A DNA stretch of 64,000 nt. Origin: Chrysemys picta bellii (taxonomy: Eukaryota > Chordata > Testudines > Emydidae). Location of the stretch: positions 69,760,434-69,824,433 of the forward strand of contig NC_088794.1 in the NCBI RefSeq assembly GCF_011386835.1, read 5' to 3'. The notes beneath the pieces were generated by a model, which had not been told where the DNA came from, made no database searches, and worked only from the letters and a program-made list of their open reading frames with translations. The position numbers and the translations under genes were made by a program. Positions 1-63,085 of this stretch are shown in pieces (the first letter of the stretch is position 1; the number at the start of each line of letters is the position of its first letter).

Positions 1-1230
1 TTATTTGCCACTTTGGTTTATTGTGAGGATTGTTACTCATATTCAGCATTCATTATAATTCTATTTGACAAATACATTTTTGAATTCAGGGATTTGTAAA
101 ATAACAACATTTTCTATAATTACACTATCTTCAATAAACTTTTATCTCTTTATACAACTGTGCCACAGTATGACAAAATAGGAAAACTATCAAGAGAAGA
201 AGGTTGATTAAATTATTTTCTGTTTCTTTCATTTAGTTCAAAATATTCTGCAAAACAAATACGTCCATTTTGTGTAGGGCTACTTGCTCATGGTAATTTT
301 TACTTTGGATTATATGGGGGGGCATATATTTTTGTAGGCTCTCTCTTTTTCTTCTAAAGTGATTTGCAACCAGTACAAAGTAATTTACTATAACTAAAAA
401 TCCACTGAAGTATTTCTTGCAAAAGTTGTTTTACAGTCTGCATGAAAATTCAGATTGAACATTATATGTTGTTTTTATACTGGTTGGTAAATGTAAGGAA
501 GAACATGACACATACTATAATTTCATTATATTCTGTAAAGAATACAAATAAGAATTTGTGCCTAAACATTTGATATAAAACACCCAAATAAATTCCTTCA
601 TTTATCACAGAGTAGCCTGCAGCATGTAATCACAATAAACATACAGTATGTCTTATTTAGTTCTTGTAGAGCATGATCCAATTCCCATTGAAGAGAACTG
701 TATCAAACCCTTATAGATGTCTAGGACTGAATCCTTTCTTCTTGAAGAAAGTCCTTGTCTTAGACCAAACACACAATCTCTACATTTTACTGAGTAAACA
801 TGTATACTTAACACAATCAGTTTATGATCTCTTCCAATACGGTGTAACAAATATATAAGTGCATTTTTTAAAGATCAAGTAGTTTTGGCTTTCTAAACAG
901 ACTATTAGATGTGCCAACTTAGTTGGTTAGTTGTGCTTTAATCCTTAATTGTGAGCTTTAGCTCATGTATACTGAAAGTATCTAGTTGCCTCTATAGTTT
1001 TGACCAGTAAACCCTTAAAACTCTAATGTTTATAGAATGGATACACCCGAGTGGAGGTGATGACATATCACAATTCATACAGATTGCACTTTAATGGTAA
1101 CCTTTTTTTAAAATAGTTAGACCTTCTTGTTTGATATGTGTTTACATGTTTATACCACATTCTTTGTGTGCAAACAATCACAATGAATTTAATCACAAAC
1201 ACTACAAAATATATCCAATATTGAGATTTG
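1..1230 (-). other. SLC17A6: SLC17A6 3' untranslated region and downstream sequence
   Basis: AT-rich sequence follows the stop codon with no repeat that I recognise. Variant ATTAAA poly(A) signals lie on the minus strand at 1188-1193, 1090-1095 and 937-942, and a canonical AATAAA at 17-22. The real 3' end is not decidable from sequence and may lie beyond the window. The ORFs here are chance frames. Confidence 0.55.
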
Positions 1231-52469
<51,239 letters not shown>

Positions 52470-52600
52470 GCCTGCAGAGGTTTTCACTGGGCTCCACTCT
52501 GTGCTGAACAGAGCACTGCTATGAACAGCTATGATCGCTCATATTGGTTTAATCTCTAACTTTTTCACCCATTAAATGGCTATTGGTGCGTCTCCAGATA
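52470..52600 (-). promoter_or_regulatory. SLC17A6: SLC17A6 5' untranslated / proximal promoter segment
   Basis: Upstream of the ATG the minus strand has two CCAAT motifs (complements at 52543-52547 and 52582-52586). No clear TATA box was seen. Whether these lie in the promoter or the 5' untranslated exon cannot be settled without transcript data. Confidence 0.4.
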
Positions 52601-52612
52601 AAGGGAGCGTGA

Positions 52613-52616
52613 GTGA

Positions 52617-52674
<58 letters not shown>

Positions 52675-52680
52675 CAGAGC
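52613..52680. repeat. (GT)n(GA)n compound microsatellite upstream of exon 1
   Basis: A GTGTGT run followed by GAGAGA and CAGAGA repeats lies about 145 bp upstream of the start codon. Confidence 0.95.
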
Positions 52681-53180
52681 GCGGTACATGCAACCCACGG
52701 ATTTCCTAACAGAACAGAGTTGGGAGCCACAATTAGAAAGTCTTTTCGGAAGTGCAGGAGTCATTGGCAGAAGGTGGAGGCAGTGCCATGGCTGATTTGG
52801 GAGGGGGGATGACCCTACTTCCTAGGAGAAGATGGTCCAGTGTTTAAAATAAATCCTGGTTTTCCGCTGAACGTTTCCCTAACCCCTAGGGGTTGAGAGG
52901 TGGGGGCGGGGGTCATCTAGTTTATCACTCCAAAGAAGTCAAAAGTTCCCAATGCCCAGCACGTGCCAGCCTGAGAGAACCTGATGGCTAAGTTCCAAGC
53001 TCTCGGACAATAGCAGCCCTAGCTCTTCATTACTTCACTAGCACTTCAGCCCTAGCCACTTGCTCCCAGGGCAGCGCGCACAGAGCAACGATCTAGAGTA
53101 GACTGGGAGTTCGCGCGCCGGGGGTTGGTGATTCTAATCTGCCCAGCGCCTTTTATCGCTCCAGCGTGTGCCAGAGTGAT

Positions 53181-53201
53181 TTCAGCACCACAGACAGCGC
53201 C
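53181..53201 (+). promoter_or_regulatory. RE1/NRSE site for REST, site 1
   Basis: TTCAGCACCACAGACAG plus GCGCC fits the published NTYAGMRCCNNRGMSAG consensus at every position and differs from the canonical 21-mer by one base in its weak centre. It lies 712 bp upstream of the SLC17A6 start codon. Confidence 0.75.
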
Positions 53202-53229
53202 CTTGGCTCTCGGGTTGCTCCCGAGTGTT

Positions 53230-53250
53230 CTCAGCACCAGGGAGAGCGCA
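53230..53250 (+). promoter_or_regulatory. RE1/NRSE site for REST, site 2
   Basis: CTCAGCACCAGGGAGAG plus CGCA also satisfies NTYAGMRCCNNRGMSAG, 49 bp after and in the same orientation as site 1. It differs from the canonical 21-mer at four positions, so it is the weaker of the two. Confidence 0.6.
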
Positions 53251-53530
53251 ATCGAGAGCTTCTCGTTCTGCCAACTTCCTAGGGGAACTGGGCGGATTCA
53301 TTGCGGGGGGCTTGAAGACTGGATGCTACGGAAACCGAAGAGGAGCCGTGTCATCGTCCCCTTCCAGGTTTTCCAGAGGATGATGCAGCTAAAAGGGAAA
53401 CTGGAGTTTATGAGACGCTAACAATTTACTTTTGGACTCTCGCGTCGCCCCCCCCCCCGCCTTTTCTGACGCATAGCCCGACCCTGTTGTTCAGAGCAAG
53501 GACTACAGAGCACGTTTACGAGGGAGTTTG

Positions 53531-56500
53531 CTGCATGCAGAGGCTATTGTACTTAATCCAATTGTGTTGTTAATGTAAATAAAGGACGTGATCATCTCGC
53601 TAAAGATAGTCATTCAGAGCTCCTGGAAAAACAGGGCACCAATGGCAAAATACCTCGGAATATTAATACCAGATATAATCTGACAGATGTATCTCCATAG
53701 ATAGATAGATAGAATCTGTCTAAGATCATATTTTATTTCTAGCTCAATATTTCTAGCTCTCTAATATATTGTCATAATTTAGATCCATATATGAGACATG
53801 TACATGGTTTCTAACTCTTATACATGTATATTTTTTATACCCTTGTGTCCTGCCCTTTAATGACACTTTTGTATAATATCTAATATAACTTTTACATACG
53901 ATATTTTTTCACCACTTCAGTGATCAAGGTACGTTCTGAGAGTTTGGTCATCTTATCTTTCCAGAATTTGGTAGAAAGACAAGGTGGGCGAGGTAATATA
54001 AAGACCAACTTTTCTTAGTGAAAGAGACAAGTTTTCCAGCTTACACAGGTCCACTGCAAACAGAATTTGGTAGTCATTTATCAGTTTTAATCACCCAGGA
54101 GTTGATTGTACATGTTAAAAGTAATGTTTTATTTCTAAATCATGATGATTGCATTTATATTAGACCTCTTTCCAATATGAAATCCATCTCAGAGTTTCTA
54201 TTACAATGTTTATTAATTAGAAAAAAGGAAATTCATAATTCTATACCCCAAAACAAATTTATTTGAAAATTGAAGCCCTTGCATTGCTTACTTTCTCTGT
54301 AACAAAAGTTTCTATAAATAAAATATTTTAAAAACCAAGGTGAAAAGAATAATGTCCTGCTCAAATATATAGTCCTGCCACAATATTCTAAAAACAATTG
54401 TTCTGGATTATTTAAATATTTTTACTAATGTTGCCCCCTGGTGGAAGGACAATGATATTTTACATTAGCATAGCACATTCATATCAGTAAGGCCAATTCT
54501 TATAACACTGCAGCTATTGCAATGATAGTAGATTCCAGTTTGTAGTGGTATTTCAAAGACGTGAAAGCACCATAAAGTACCACAATAGAAAGTACATTTA
54601 AACTATATGCTCCTAAAACAAGATGCTTCCTCATATTGTAATTTAGCTTTGCTTTATACAGCACGCTAAATACTAGATGTGGCTTTCAGTGCAGGTTTCA
54701 TTATAGATTCTTCTTTATACTTCTCATTTCGTTTGTTGAAAAGAACTTTAGGATTTATTACAGTCTCTATTGCCATCCATAATTTTTATAACTGCATCTG
54801 TCCATTGTGCCCTGTTGCTTCATTTCTCCAGTTTATCATTGCAGATATTTAAGACAACCTATTTATTAATAGACATTTCCAAGAGCCAGAAGGGATAGAG
54901 AGTAATTCAGTCAGTAATGGGGAAATGTTCTAGACTCAGATTCAAAAAAGCATCCCTGTTCAGGAAAGCATGTAAGCACATACCTAAAATTAAAAGTGTC
55001 CTTTTCTGAATCAGGGCTTGATAATGTTAGTCTCTGCCTCAGAGGCTTATCTTTGTGCTATTCATTTGCACAGTACCTACTATGAACAGGCTCTGAGCCC
55101 GAATTGGATTCCTTAGCATTGCTACATTGTTATTGTACTGCTACTACTAAAGCTCATTGAATAAGGAGTGCTCAATGGTTTGGGAGAACTAAATAATAAT
55201 TAATAATGTCAGTCTATATCCAGCCTAACACTACCCAAGAATAGCTTTAGAGGCCTGATGTGCTCTTTCATTGAAAAAAATGAACTAGTCCTTACGTATA
55301 TAAAAATAAATTCTAACAATGGACCCTGGAAAGTTAAAATGGTACCATCCATAGGTGTAGCGGTAGTTCTGAAGTGGGTATACTATGCCTAGTGTATACC
55401 TGAGTCATTTCCCAATGACAGCTCTACTAATTGTTTCAACTGTAGTTCAGGAAGCACTGCGTAGTAAGAAGCTCTGATGGCCAGTGCTATAAAACATGCT
55501 CAGACCAGTCAGCCTTCTAAATGACATTTACCTATTTAATTGGTGGCCTGAAGATATGAATCATTGTTAATTATTATTGTTAAAGTCTATCTGTCAACAC
55601 ACTTGAAATCAATTGGAGTTTTTCGATTGACCTCAGTGGGCTTTGGATCAGGCCCTTATGCAGTAAATACCAGTTATGATAGCACTGCGAGAGTTTGCAC
55701 ACATTGGTTGAAAGCAGATAAATCTGCCTCAAACAACCCAATAAGAACACTGTTCTCGAAGAAGCTCTTGGGACAATTGTAGGTTGATGTGTGAGTCCAG
55801 CAGGATGCTGCATATCCCTGAAGTTTTTCTCATGGAGCTGAGTGCAGACAATTGTATTTATGATTGATCCTGCACCCTTTGATCAGGCAGCATTCCCACT
55901 ACCTGTCAATGGAAGTTTTTTTTTCTGACTGAAGACTGCAGGTTTTGGGTGCCTGAAATGAACCGAATACTGCACAGTCTCCCTATATGTCTTCTGACTG
56001 ACTGTATTCCTAATGAATTAAGCAAAATAGAAGCTAAGAGTTCATGATTGTATTTTTCAAAGCTCAGATTTTCATATTAATATCGATCCATCCATCCTTA
56101 AAGTTTTCTATAGCACTCATCACAATAGTATCTAGAGATTTATAGAATCAGCCTGATAATATACATCTCTGACTGGGTGTCTGACTTCGCTTGCTAAATT
56201 TAGTTGTGTCGCTGATGAACACAGTACAGTGTTATCATATTAGATATCTGTAGATTGCATCAGTGAAATAAATTGGTGATTTTTTATTAATTTAAAAATA
56301 TTTGGATTCTCTAGAGATTGTCTGCAACCTTGCTTTTGCTACATCACTCATTACAAAATGTATTGTCCTTTCTTATTATGTGACATGCACACAGATCCAC
56401 AAATGAAGTGGTATTGTACGATAGAATCCTATTTACAAAAGTGCAACTTTGTAGATGTAAATTTAAAAGATTTAAAAGACCTTCCCCTGTACGCACACAC

Positions 56501-56960
56501 TCACATTCAGCCTGAGACTTTGGAGTATCCAGAGCCCCTCGGAGGCTTTATATGATGCTATTTTACTGAAACAGATTTTCAAAGTACAATTCCTTGAGGC
56601 TCACAATTGTTTATCCCATAAAAATTCAGCAGTAAGGTGCATGACTGCAACGGAATCCAAATCAATTTGGGAATGATGCTAGTGTGAGCAAGGCTCACAG
56701 ATTAAGTCTGAAATTCTGGGTTCATTGAAGTCAATTGACCATTAACATCAATAAAGCCCGGATTTCACCTTAACAATGGTAGTTTGGTACCTCCTTTGGG
56801 ACTGGGGAACTATAAAATCCCAAAGGGATGCAAAGAACTGTAATTTCTCTTGGAAAGAAGTCAGGCCATATAGGAAGTGTGAAGGCAGATAAATTGATTG
56901 AAGGGAGACTGTGTCTGGAAGAAGCAATAGCTCATTAAACCTATGGGCATCTATTTCCTG
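53531..56960. other. Upstream intergenic DNA, nothing coding
   Basis: AT-rich sequence with a (TAGA)n run at 53696-53713. Decayed palindromic repeats lie at 54940-55020 and 55600-55660 (CCTCAGTGGGCTTTGGATC). No gene is supported. Confidence 0.45.
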
Positions 56961-56971
56961 TGCATTTATAA

Positions 56972-57147
56972 CAGTGGTTTTCAACCTATTTACCACTATG
57001 GGTCTCGTATGCAGATCTCTATGTTTATGTGGGCCACAGCCACACAATATATATACTACCTGTCTGGCCCTGAGGATGTCACATGGGCCACAGCTGGGTG
57101 TTGATTGGGCCGCAAGCAGCCCACTGGCCATGAGTTGAGAACCACTG
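56972..57147. mobile_element. hAT MITE, 176 bp, with 8-bp target-site duplication
   Basis: Ends CAGTGGTTTTCAACC and TGAGTTGAGAACCACTG are terminal inverted repeats of the widespread hAT CAGTGGTTCTCAACC type. Exact ATTTATAA copies flank it at 56964-56971 and 57148-57155. The interior has GGGCCACAGC words. It is non-autonomous. Confidence 0.9.
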
Positions 57148-57155
57148 ATTTATAA

Positions 57156-57779
57156 TATAGTTTTATGTTAATAGGTTGCTCATTAAGTAAATCCTGTGGC
57201 AGATCCTTAGCTACAGCTAAGAAAAGGAAACACAAAGATGGCTTTAACTCATCTTTGCACCATTCTCCCCATCAGGGGTCTGTGCTGGTCTTGTCCTTGG
57301 CAGAATTTAGAGCAGCCTTTGGCTGATCTAGCTAGGTCCTGAAGGCCTGATTAGTAGCACCTAACCAGTGGGCAACTCTGTTGAAAGCTGCAAAGATCAA
57401 GTCACTTAAGAACCCAAATGTGGCCTCTACCCATTGTCATGGGAGGACATCCATTAGTGAGGACTCTGTGCTGTGTCCTGCTCTGAAGCCCAGTTGTTGA
57501 AGCACTCAGGATGCCAGCCAATGTCACATATAGTTGTAGCTTGGTTAACATTGCTTCCTTGATGATTTTGCCTAAGGTGCCATCTCAGAAGTAGCTGCAG
57601 ACCTGCTTCATAGCCAGCTAGCCTCACTTTCTCCTGAGGTTATGACTCCAGTCCCATACAGGCAAATATGGAAGTAAAGGCTACTGAAGGATTATGTTGA
57701 GAGGTTCTGTAAAGTACATACTAAAACTGCATATAATTGATTGCTTCCTGTTCCCCCACCCTCCATATGTTGCTTGGTT
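57156..57779. other. Intergenic, unrecognised
   Basis: About 620 bp of moderately GC-rich sequence without a supported frame or a family that I can name. It could be old repeat. Confidence 0.35.
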
Positions 57780-57910
57780 TATTAGATGGTAAACTCTTCA
57801 AGGACAGGATGGTGTCTTCTAGTGTGTCTGCACAGCATCTCGCACAATGGGACCCTGATCCTCACTGGGGTGGCTGGAAGTTCCCACAAGGCAAATAATA
57901 ATAAATAATG
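57780..57910 (+). repeat. Interspersed repeat with GCACAATGGGACCCTGATCC core
   Basis: Begins TTAGATGGTAAACTCTTCAAGG and ends AGGCAAATAATAATAAATAATG (pieces shortened). It is the opposite-strand counterpart of 27415-27545. Confidence 0.55.
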
Positions 57911-59037
57911 TCTCTGCATATGCCGCACTTTGGAATATATTATTCAACTATAGCAGTACAAAGCAGTCTGAGATCCAGTTTAAAGGCCCCCTGTAAGTAT
58001 TCTCCTCTTGTGGCTCTACAGAATATGGTTTTTAACTGAACCAGGCTGAGGAGTTCCTAAGCAGCTGGACAGAAGGAAAGTTAATGCTGAGATCTACCCT
58101 GAATTAGCCCATGCTTATTGAAAATACAGCCCTGTGGCATTGGAGTGAGAGCACAGGAACAGATAGGACACAAGAAAAGACACACAGAGAGAAAGATACC
58201 AAGGATCTAACGAGGAGCTGGCTATAGGGTTGGACTGCAGGTGCAGTCTTTCGGCAAGTAGAATCCTCAGTGTGTAGCTCTGCTGGCAAGCTTTGTTCAA
58301 AGAAAACAGAATAAATTAAATTGGGAAATATTCTGAGACTCCCTTTGTCACTGTTTTCTCTTCCGGTGAAAAACTGACTCGCTACAAAGTCCTCTCTCGC
58401 CTCCTTCCACTTCCATGTTGCTGCATTTGCTTGGCAAAGGTATAAAATTAATAATTCTAATAAGAAAGAAAAATGAGATTATTGCACTAATTCAGAGAAT
58501 TCATTTAAAGGGTATTTTTTTTCTGTTTTAAAGCATTCAAGTTTCGGTTTTTATTATAATGTCAGAATCTGATTCTGGGTTGATTCAAAAGTTAATTTGA
58601 CACATAAGAATCAAGGGCATGCTTTATTTGGTTGAAGGCATTGCTTGTGCCCTCTGGTGGTGGAAGCGAATAAGGCAATGTAAAGGGGACTAATTTTTTG
58701 TTTTTCCTGTAAGAGTATGTATGGTATTTCAGTCTGAACATAGAAAGAGTTTGACTTTAGGTTAGCATATTTGACTGCTCTGCAGTTATAAAATTTCAAG
58801 CTACATTGGGAAGTTCTAGTTTCATTTTTTTCCAACTAGTATACTTTTAACATAGACAGCTAGATACTGAACAAAAAATTCTAACAGAAATTATGAACAA
58901 CTGACAAAGCCCATTTAAAGTGCCAAACAAAGCAGCACTGTATTATAACACTCACAGCTTTTCTGCTTTGTCATAGAGAAATTTGGTATCATACATTTTA
59001 TTTATGCCTTGGAAATGAATATGCTTGCTTAACTTGT

Positions 59038-60330
59038 TCTTAGATTTTCAGAAAGCCTTTGACAAGCTCCCTTACCAAAGGCTCCTAAGCAAAGTAAGCT
59101 ATCATGGGATAAGAGGGAAGGTCCTCTTATGGATTAGTAACTGGTTAAAATGTAGGAAACAAAGGGTAGGAATAAATGGTCAGTTTTCAGAATGGAGAGA
59201 GGTAAATAGTGGTGTCCCCCAGGGATCTGTACTGGGACCAGTCCTATTCAACATATTCATAAATGATCTGGAAAAAAGGGTAAACAGTCAGGTGGCAAAA
59301 TTTGCAGATACTACTCAAGATAGTTAAGTCCCAAACACACTGCGAAGAGCTACAAAAGGATCTCACAATACTGGGTGACTGGGTAACAAAATGGCATATG
59401 AAATTAAATGTTGATAAATGCAAAGTAATGCACATTGGAAAACATAATTCCAACAATACATATAAAATAATGGGGTCTAAATTAGCTGTTGCCACTCAAG
59501 AAAGAGATCTTGGAGTCATTGTGGAAAGTTCTCTGAAAACATCCACTCAATGTGCAACGGCAGTCAAAAAACAAAACAAAACAAAAAAAAAAAACCCAAC
59601 AAACAGAATGTTGGGAAACATTAAGAAAGGGATAGATAATAAGACAGAAAATATCATCTTGCCTCTATATAAATCCATGGTACATCCACATCTTGAATAC
59701 TGCCTGCAGATATGGTTGCCCCATCTAAAAAAAAATATATTGGAATTGGAAAAGATTCAGAAAAGGGCAACAAAAAGTATTAGGGGTATGGAACAGCTTC
59801 CATATGAGGAGAGATTAATAAAACTGGGATTTTTCAGCTTGGAAAAGAGACGACTAAGGGGGGATATGATAGAGGTCTATAAAATCATGACTGGTGTGGA
59901 GAAAGTAAATAAGGAAGTGTTATTTACTCCTTCTCATAACACACAAACTAGGGGTCACCAAATGAAATTAATAGGCAGCAGGTTTAAAACAAACAAAAGG
60001 AAGTATTTTTCATATAACGCACAGTCAACCTGTGGAACTCCTTGCCAAAGGATGTTGTGAAGGCCAAGACTATAACAGGGTTCAAAAACTTGATAAGTTC
60101 GTGGAGGATAGGTCCATCAATGGCTGTTAGCCAGTGTGGGCAGGGATGGTGTCCCTAGCCTCTGTTTGCCAGAAGCTGGGAATGGGCAACAGGGGATGGA
60201 TCGCTTGATGATTACCTATTCTGTTCATTCCCTCTGGGGCATCTGGCATTGGCCACTGTCGGAAGACAGGATACTGGGCTAGATGGACCTTTGATCTGAC
60301 CCAGTATGGCCGTTCTTATGTTCTTATATT
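59038..60330 (+). pseudogene. CR1 LINE reverse-transcriptase remnant with 3' end
   Basis: Frame 1 (to the TAA near 59326) has DFQKAFDKLPYQRLLSK, a YHGIRGKV segment, and SGVPQGSVLGPVLFNIFIND, the classic reverse-transcriptase blocks. At FADD the text becomes FADT and shifts frame. The rest ([60 protein letters not shown]) continues in a second frame to about 60060. The CR1 3' end (GGATACTGGGCTAGATGGAC, GTATGGCCGTTCTTATG) closes the element near 60330. It is 5' truncated. Confidence 0.9.
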
Positions 60331-62361
60331 TTTGGCTATCATAGCAACACTGATGCTTTACATTCTTGTGCTCATCTAAAATTTAATACCAAAGGATCCC
60401 AAAGGTCTTTAGCAACCATATAACACATAGAAGTGCAACTACCTCTGGGTGAAACATCAAGAATTTTAGCAGTGCATAGGAACATTGTACAAAAGTTTAT
60501 GGTGGTGGAATTTAAGTCAATGAAAAGTAATTACCTAAATTGAAATCTGGCCAAGCACATTGGTGTTAACATGTGTTCATTTATTAATGCTATTATGAGA
60601 TATTTAATTATCATAAATTGTCAAGACCTCTATTTTACCTTATTATATCTAATCTAATCTATTTTTGTTTTAATAGCATCCTTTATTGCTGTATTCAAAA
60701 GTTGAATTAAATCTGATACAACAGACGAGCGTGGCTTATTCTTAATGACATTAAGGCTACTTTACACCACTCTGGCAGTGTAAAGGGGGGCTTAAAGTGA
60801 ATGTACATATAATTTATGCTACTTTAGTGTCCCTTCACATTGCCAGAGCTGTGTAAAAGGGTCTTTGTGTAAATAAGGATCAGTCCCAGCCCCTCTAGAA
60901 GCACAGTGTCAACTTCCTTTTGTTGCTTTTAAATTATTTTAAAGGCCATTTTTGGGTCCTTGACCCTTTGGCCCTCCAGTTCTAAAAATACCTCTTAAGC
61001 GTAATAAAGTCCCCACAATAGGCTACCCCATCCTGGAGAGTTTTTCTTATCTATGGAGATGCTCAACTAAAGGTTTTTAGAAAATCAGGATAACTGCGCT
61101 ATGTTAATGAGCAACTTTGAGCCCCAATGAGTCATTCCTATCTGTTATGTAACTATTCTTTTTGAACAGACACAGAAATTTTCCTCAGAAAGTAAGAGCC
61201 ATTACAAGATTTTTGCCATCTTAGACTGGTTTTGTAAGAAACTTTGCAAGAAAGCACTATTTCATTTTTCTCATTATCACAATAATACAAAAAATACCCA
61301 ATCAGCTCTAGTTGTTATTTGTCTGTGGTCTTGTTGACATTAGAAGCTCTCTTTGATATTCTGTTATCTTTTGAAACACGATTCTATCAGCAACAAAGAT
61401 TTTGGCTTTTTTTCACAATAAATATTTAAAGCGGTAAATGGTGGTAGATATTTTCGTTGGGGAAAGAGTCCATATTTTTCAAGGCAAACATGAGAATAAA
61501 TGTCCTTTTTCTTACCACAAGACATAAAAGAGAGCTGAAGCTTTTAAAAGGTTCTGAGGGAACCTGTGCAACAGAATGACTGTATTGCCGCAGCTTTGTT
61601 GAATACCTAAGGTGTTTCTCAGTTTTCCCTCTGGGAACATTTAAACAGTACATCATTAAAAGTGGCAGGAAAACCTCTGCTTTATTTTAGGACACTGCTA
61701 ATGAGCATGCTGACGACTGTGCTGTGTTCAAGGGAACAAGGGATCAGGGGTGTAAGACACTTGTTAGTTTGAGACTGAAACACTGCACCCTCCTGTTTTC
61801 CATTGCTTTTGAAAGATCTGTGATCCTGAAGTGATCTTGTGTAACTGGAAACATTGGCTTCTCCTGAACACAGAGTTTATTTCCAAATGTCTCTGGGGAA
61901 CAGACTAACCTGAGGCTGGGGATGTGGTTCATCTCATTTCATTTAATCATATGATGGCTAATTTTACACCTTTTATACACAAACATTCTTGTTATATGTT
62001 GGAAAAGGACCCGCTATGGCCTGGAAGAGCTATTTGGCTTTGTTAGAGGAAGCTGTGGCTTCAAATGCAATTGGGTATGTGCAATTAGATGACCAACTAG
62101 GCCAAATTGGAAGGAAAGTACCATTCCCCATGCTTGATATGGGATGGATTTGGTGTATCACAGAGCAATGTATGCTCCTTTCAGGAAACCTATGGCCATG
62201 CACCTTACTGACCTCTTCAAGAGCATGGTCCTGGTCCTACTCCCATTGACTCCAGTAATGCGGGACCAGGCTCCACGTGCTTATATCCCAGGCTATAGAA
62301 AACCTGCAGTATAAAATTACCAAGTCTGGTGGAGAATGAAAGCTCTTCAGGGCAAGGAACT
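60331..62361. other. Intergenic, no gene recognised
   Basis: About 2 kb. A palindrome at about 60750-60865 has ACACCACTCTGGCAGTGTAA opposite TTGCCAGAGCTGTGTAAAAG, and CCTACTCCCATTGACTCCAG near 62235 is another palindromic relic. Otherwise nothing. Confidence 0.45.
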
Positions 62362-63085
62362 AGAGCTGTTGATTAATTGCAGTTAACTCACACAATTAAC
62401 TCAAAAAATCGCAATTTAAAAAATTAATCACGTTTTAATTGCACTGTTAAACAACAGAATACCAATTGAAATTTATTACATATTTTGGATATTTTTCTAC
62501 ATTTTCAAATATATTTATTTCAATTACAACACAGAATACAAAGTGTACAGTGCTCACTTTATATTTATTTTTGATTACAAGTATTTGCACTATAAAAAAA
62601 AAGAAATAATATTTTTCAATTCACCTAATACAAGTACTGTAGTGCAATCTCCTTATCATGAAAGTTGAACTTAAAAATGTAGAATTGTGTAAAAAAAACA
62701 AACACATGCATTCAAAAATCAAACAATGTAAAATTTTAGAGCCTGCAAGGCCACTCAGTCCTACTTCTTGTTCAGCCAATCACTCAGACAAACAAGTTTG
62801 TTTATATTTGCAGATAATGCTGCCCACTTCTCGTTTACAATGTTATCTGAAAGTGAGAACAGGCATTCTCATGGCACTGTTGTAGCTAGCGTTGCAAGAT
62901 ATTTATGTGCCAGATGCACTAAAGATAGATATGTCCCTTCATGCTTCGACCACCATTCCAGGGGACATGCACCCATGCTGATTATGGGTTCTGCTCTATA
63001 ACAATCCAAAGTAGTGTGGACCAATGTATGTTCATTTTCATTATCTGAGTCAGATGCCACCAGGAGAAGGTTGATTTTCTTTGTT
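62362..63085 (-). mobile_element. hAT transposon 3' fragment, copy 2
   Basis: The sequence runs parallel to the left arm of 35393-37077, beginning AGAGCTGTTGATTAATTGCAG (shortened). It encodes on the minus strand (62869-63060) ASDSDNENEH, the EWWSKHEGTY motif and YLATLATTVP of the transposase C terminus. Unlike the fold-back copy it continues straight into the upstream coding sequence, which shows the normal order of the element. It is truncated at about 63085. Confidence 0.8.

Larger units (their letters stand above)
53070..53530. promoter_or_regulatory. CpG-rich block upstream of SLC17A6
   Basis: CpG dinucleotides are dense here (for example TTCGCGCGCCGGGGG at about 53111 and CTCGCGTCGCC at about 53440), in contrast with the CpG-poor introns. 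It lies 0.6-1.1 kb upstream of the ATG and is probably part of the SLC17A6 promoter CpG island. The 98-codon plus-strand frame inside it resembles no protein known to me. Confidence 0.6.

Noticed and set aside
53125..53421. 98-codon plus-strand frame over the CpG-rich block, possible divergent gene
   Set aside because: It has no recognisable domain, and open frames are expected in GC-rich DNA. A divergent noncoding transcript is possible but not shown by sequence.
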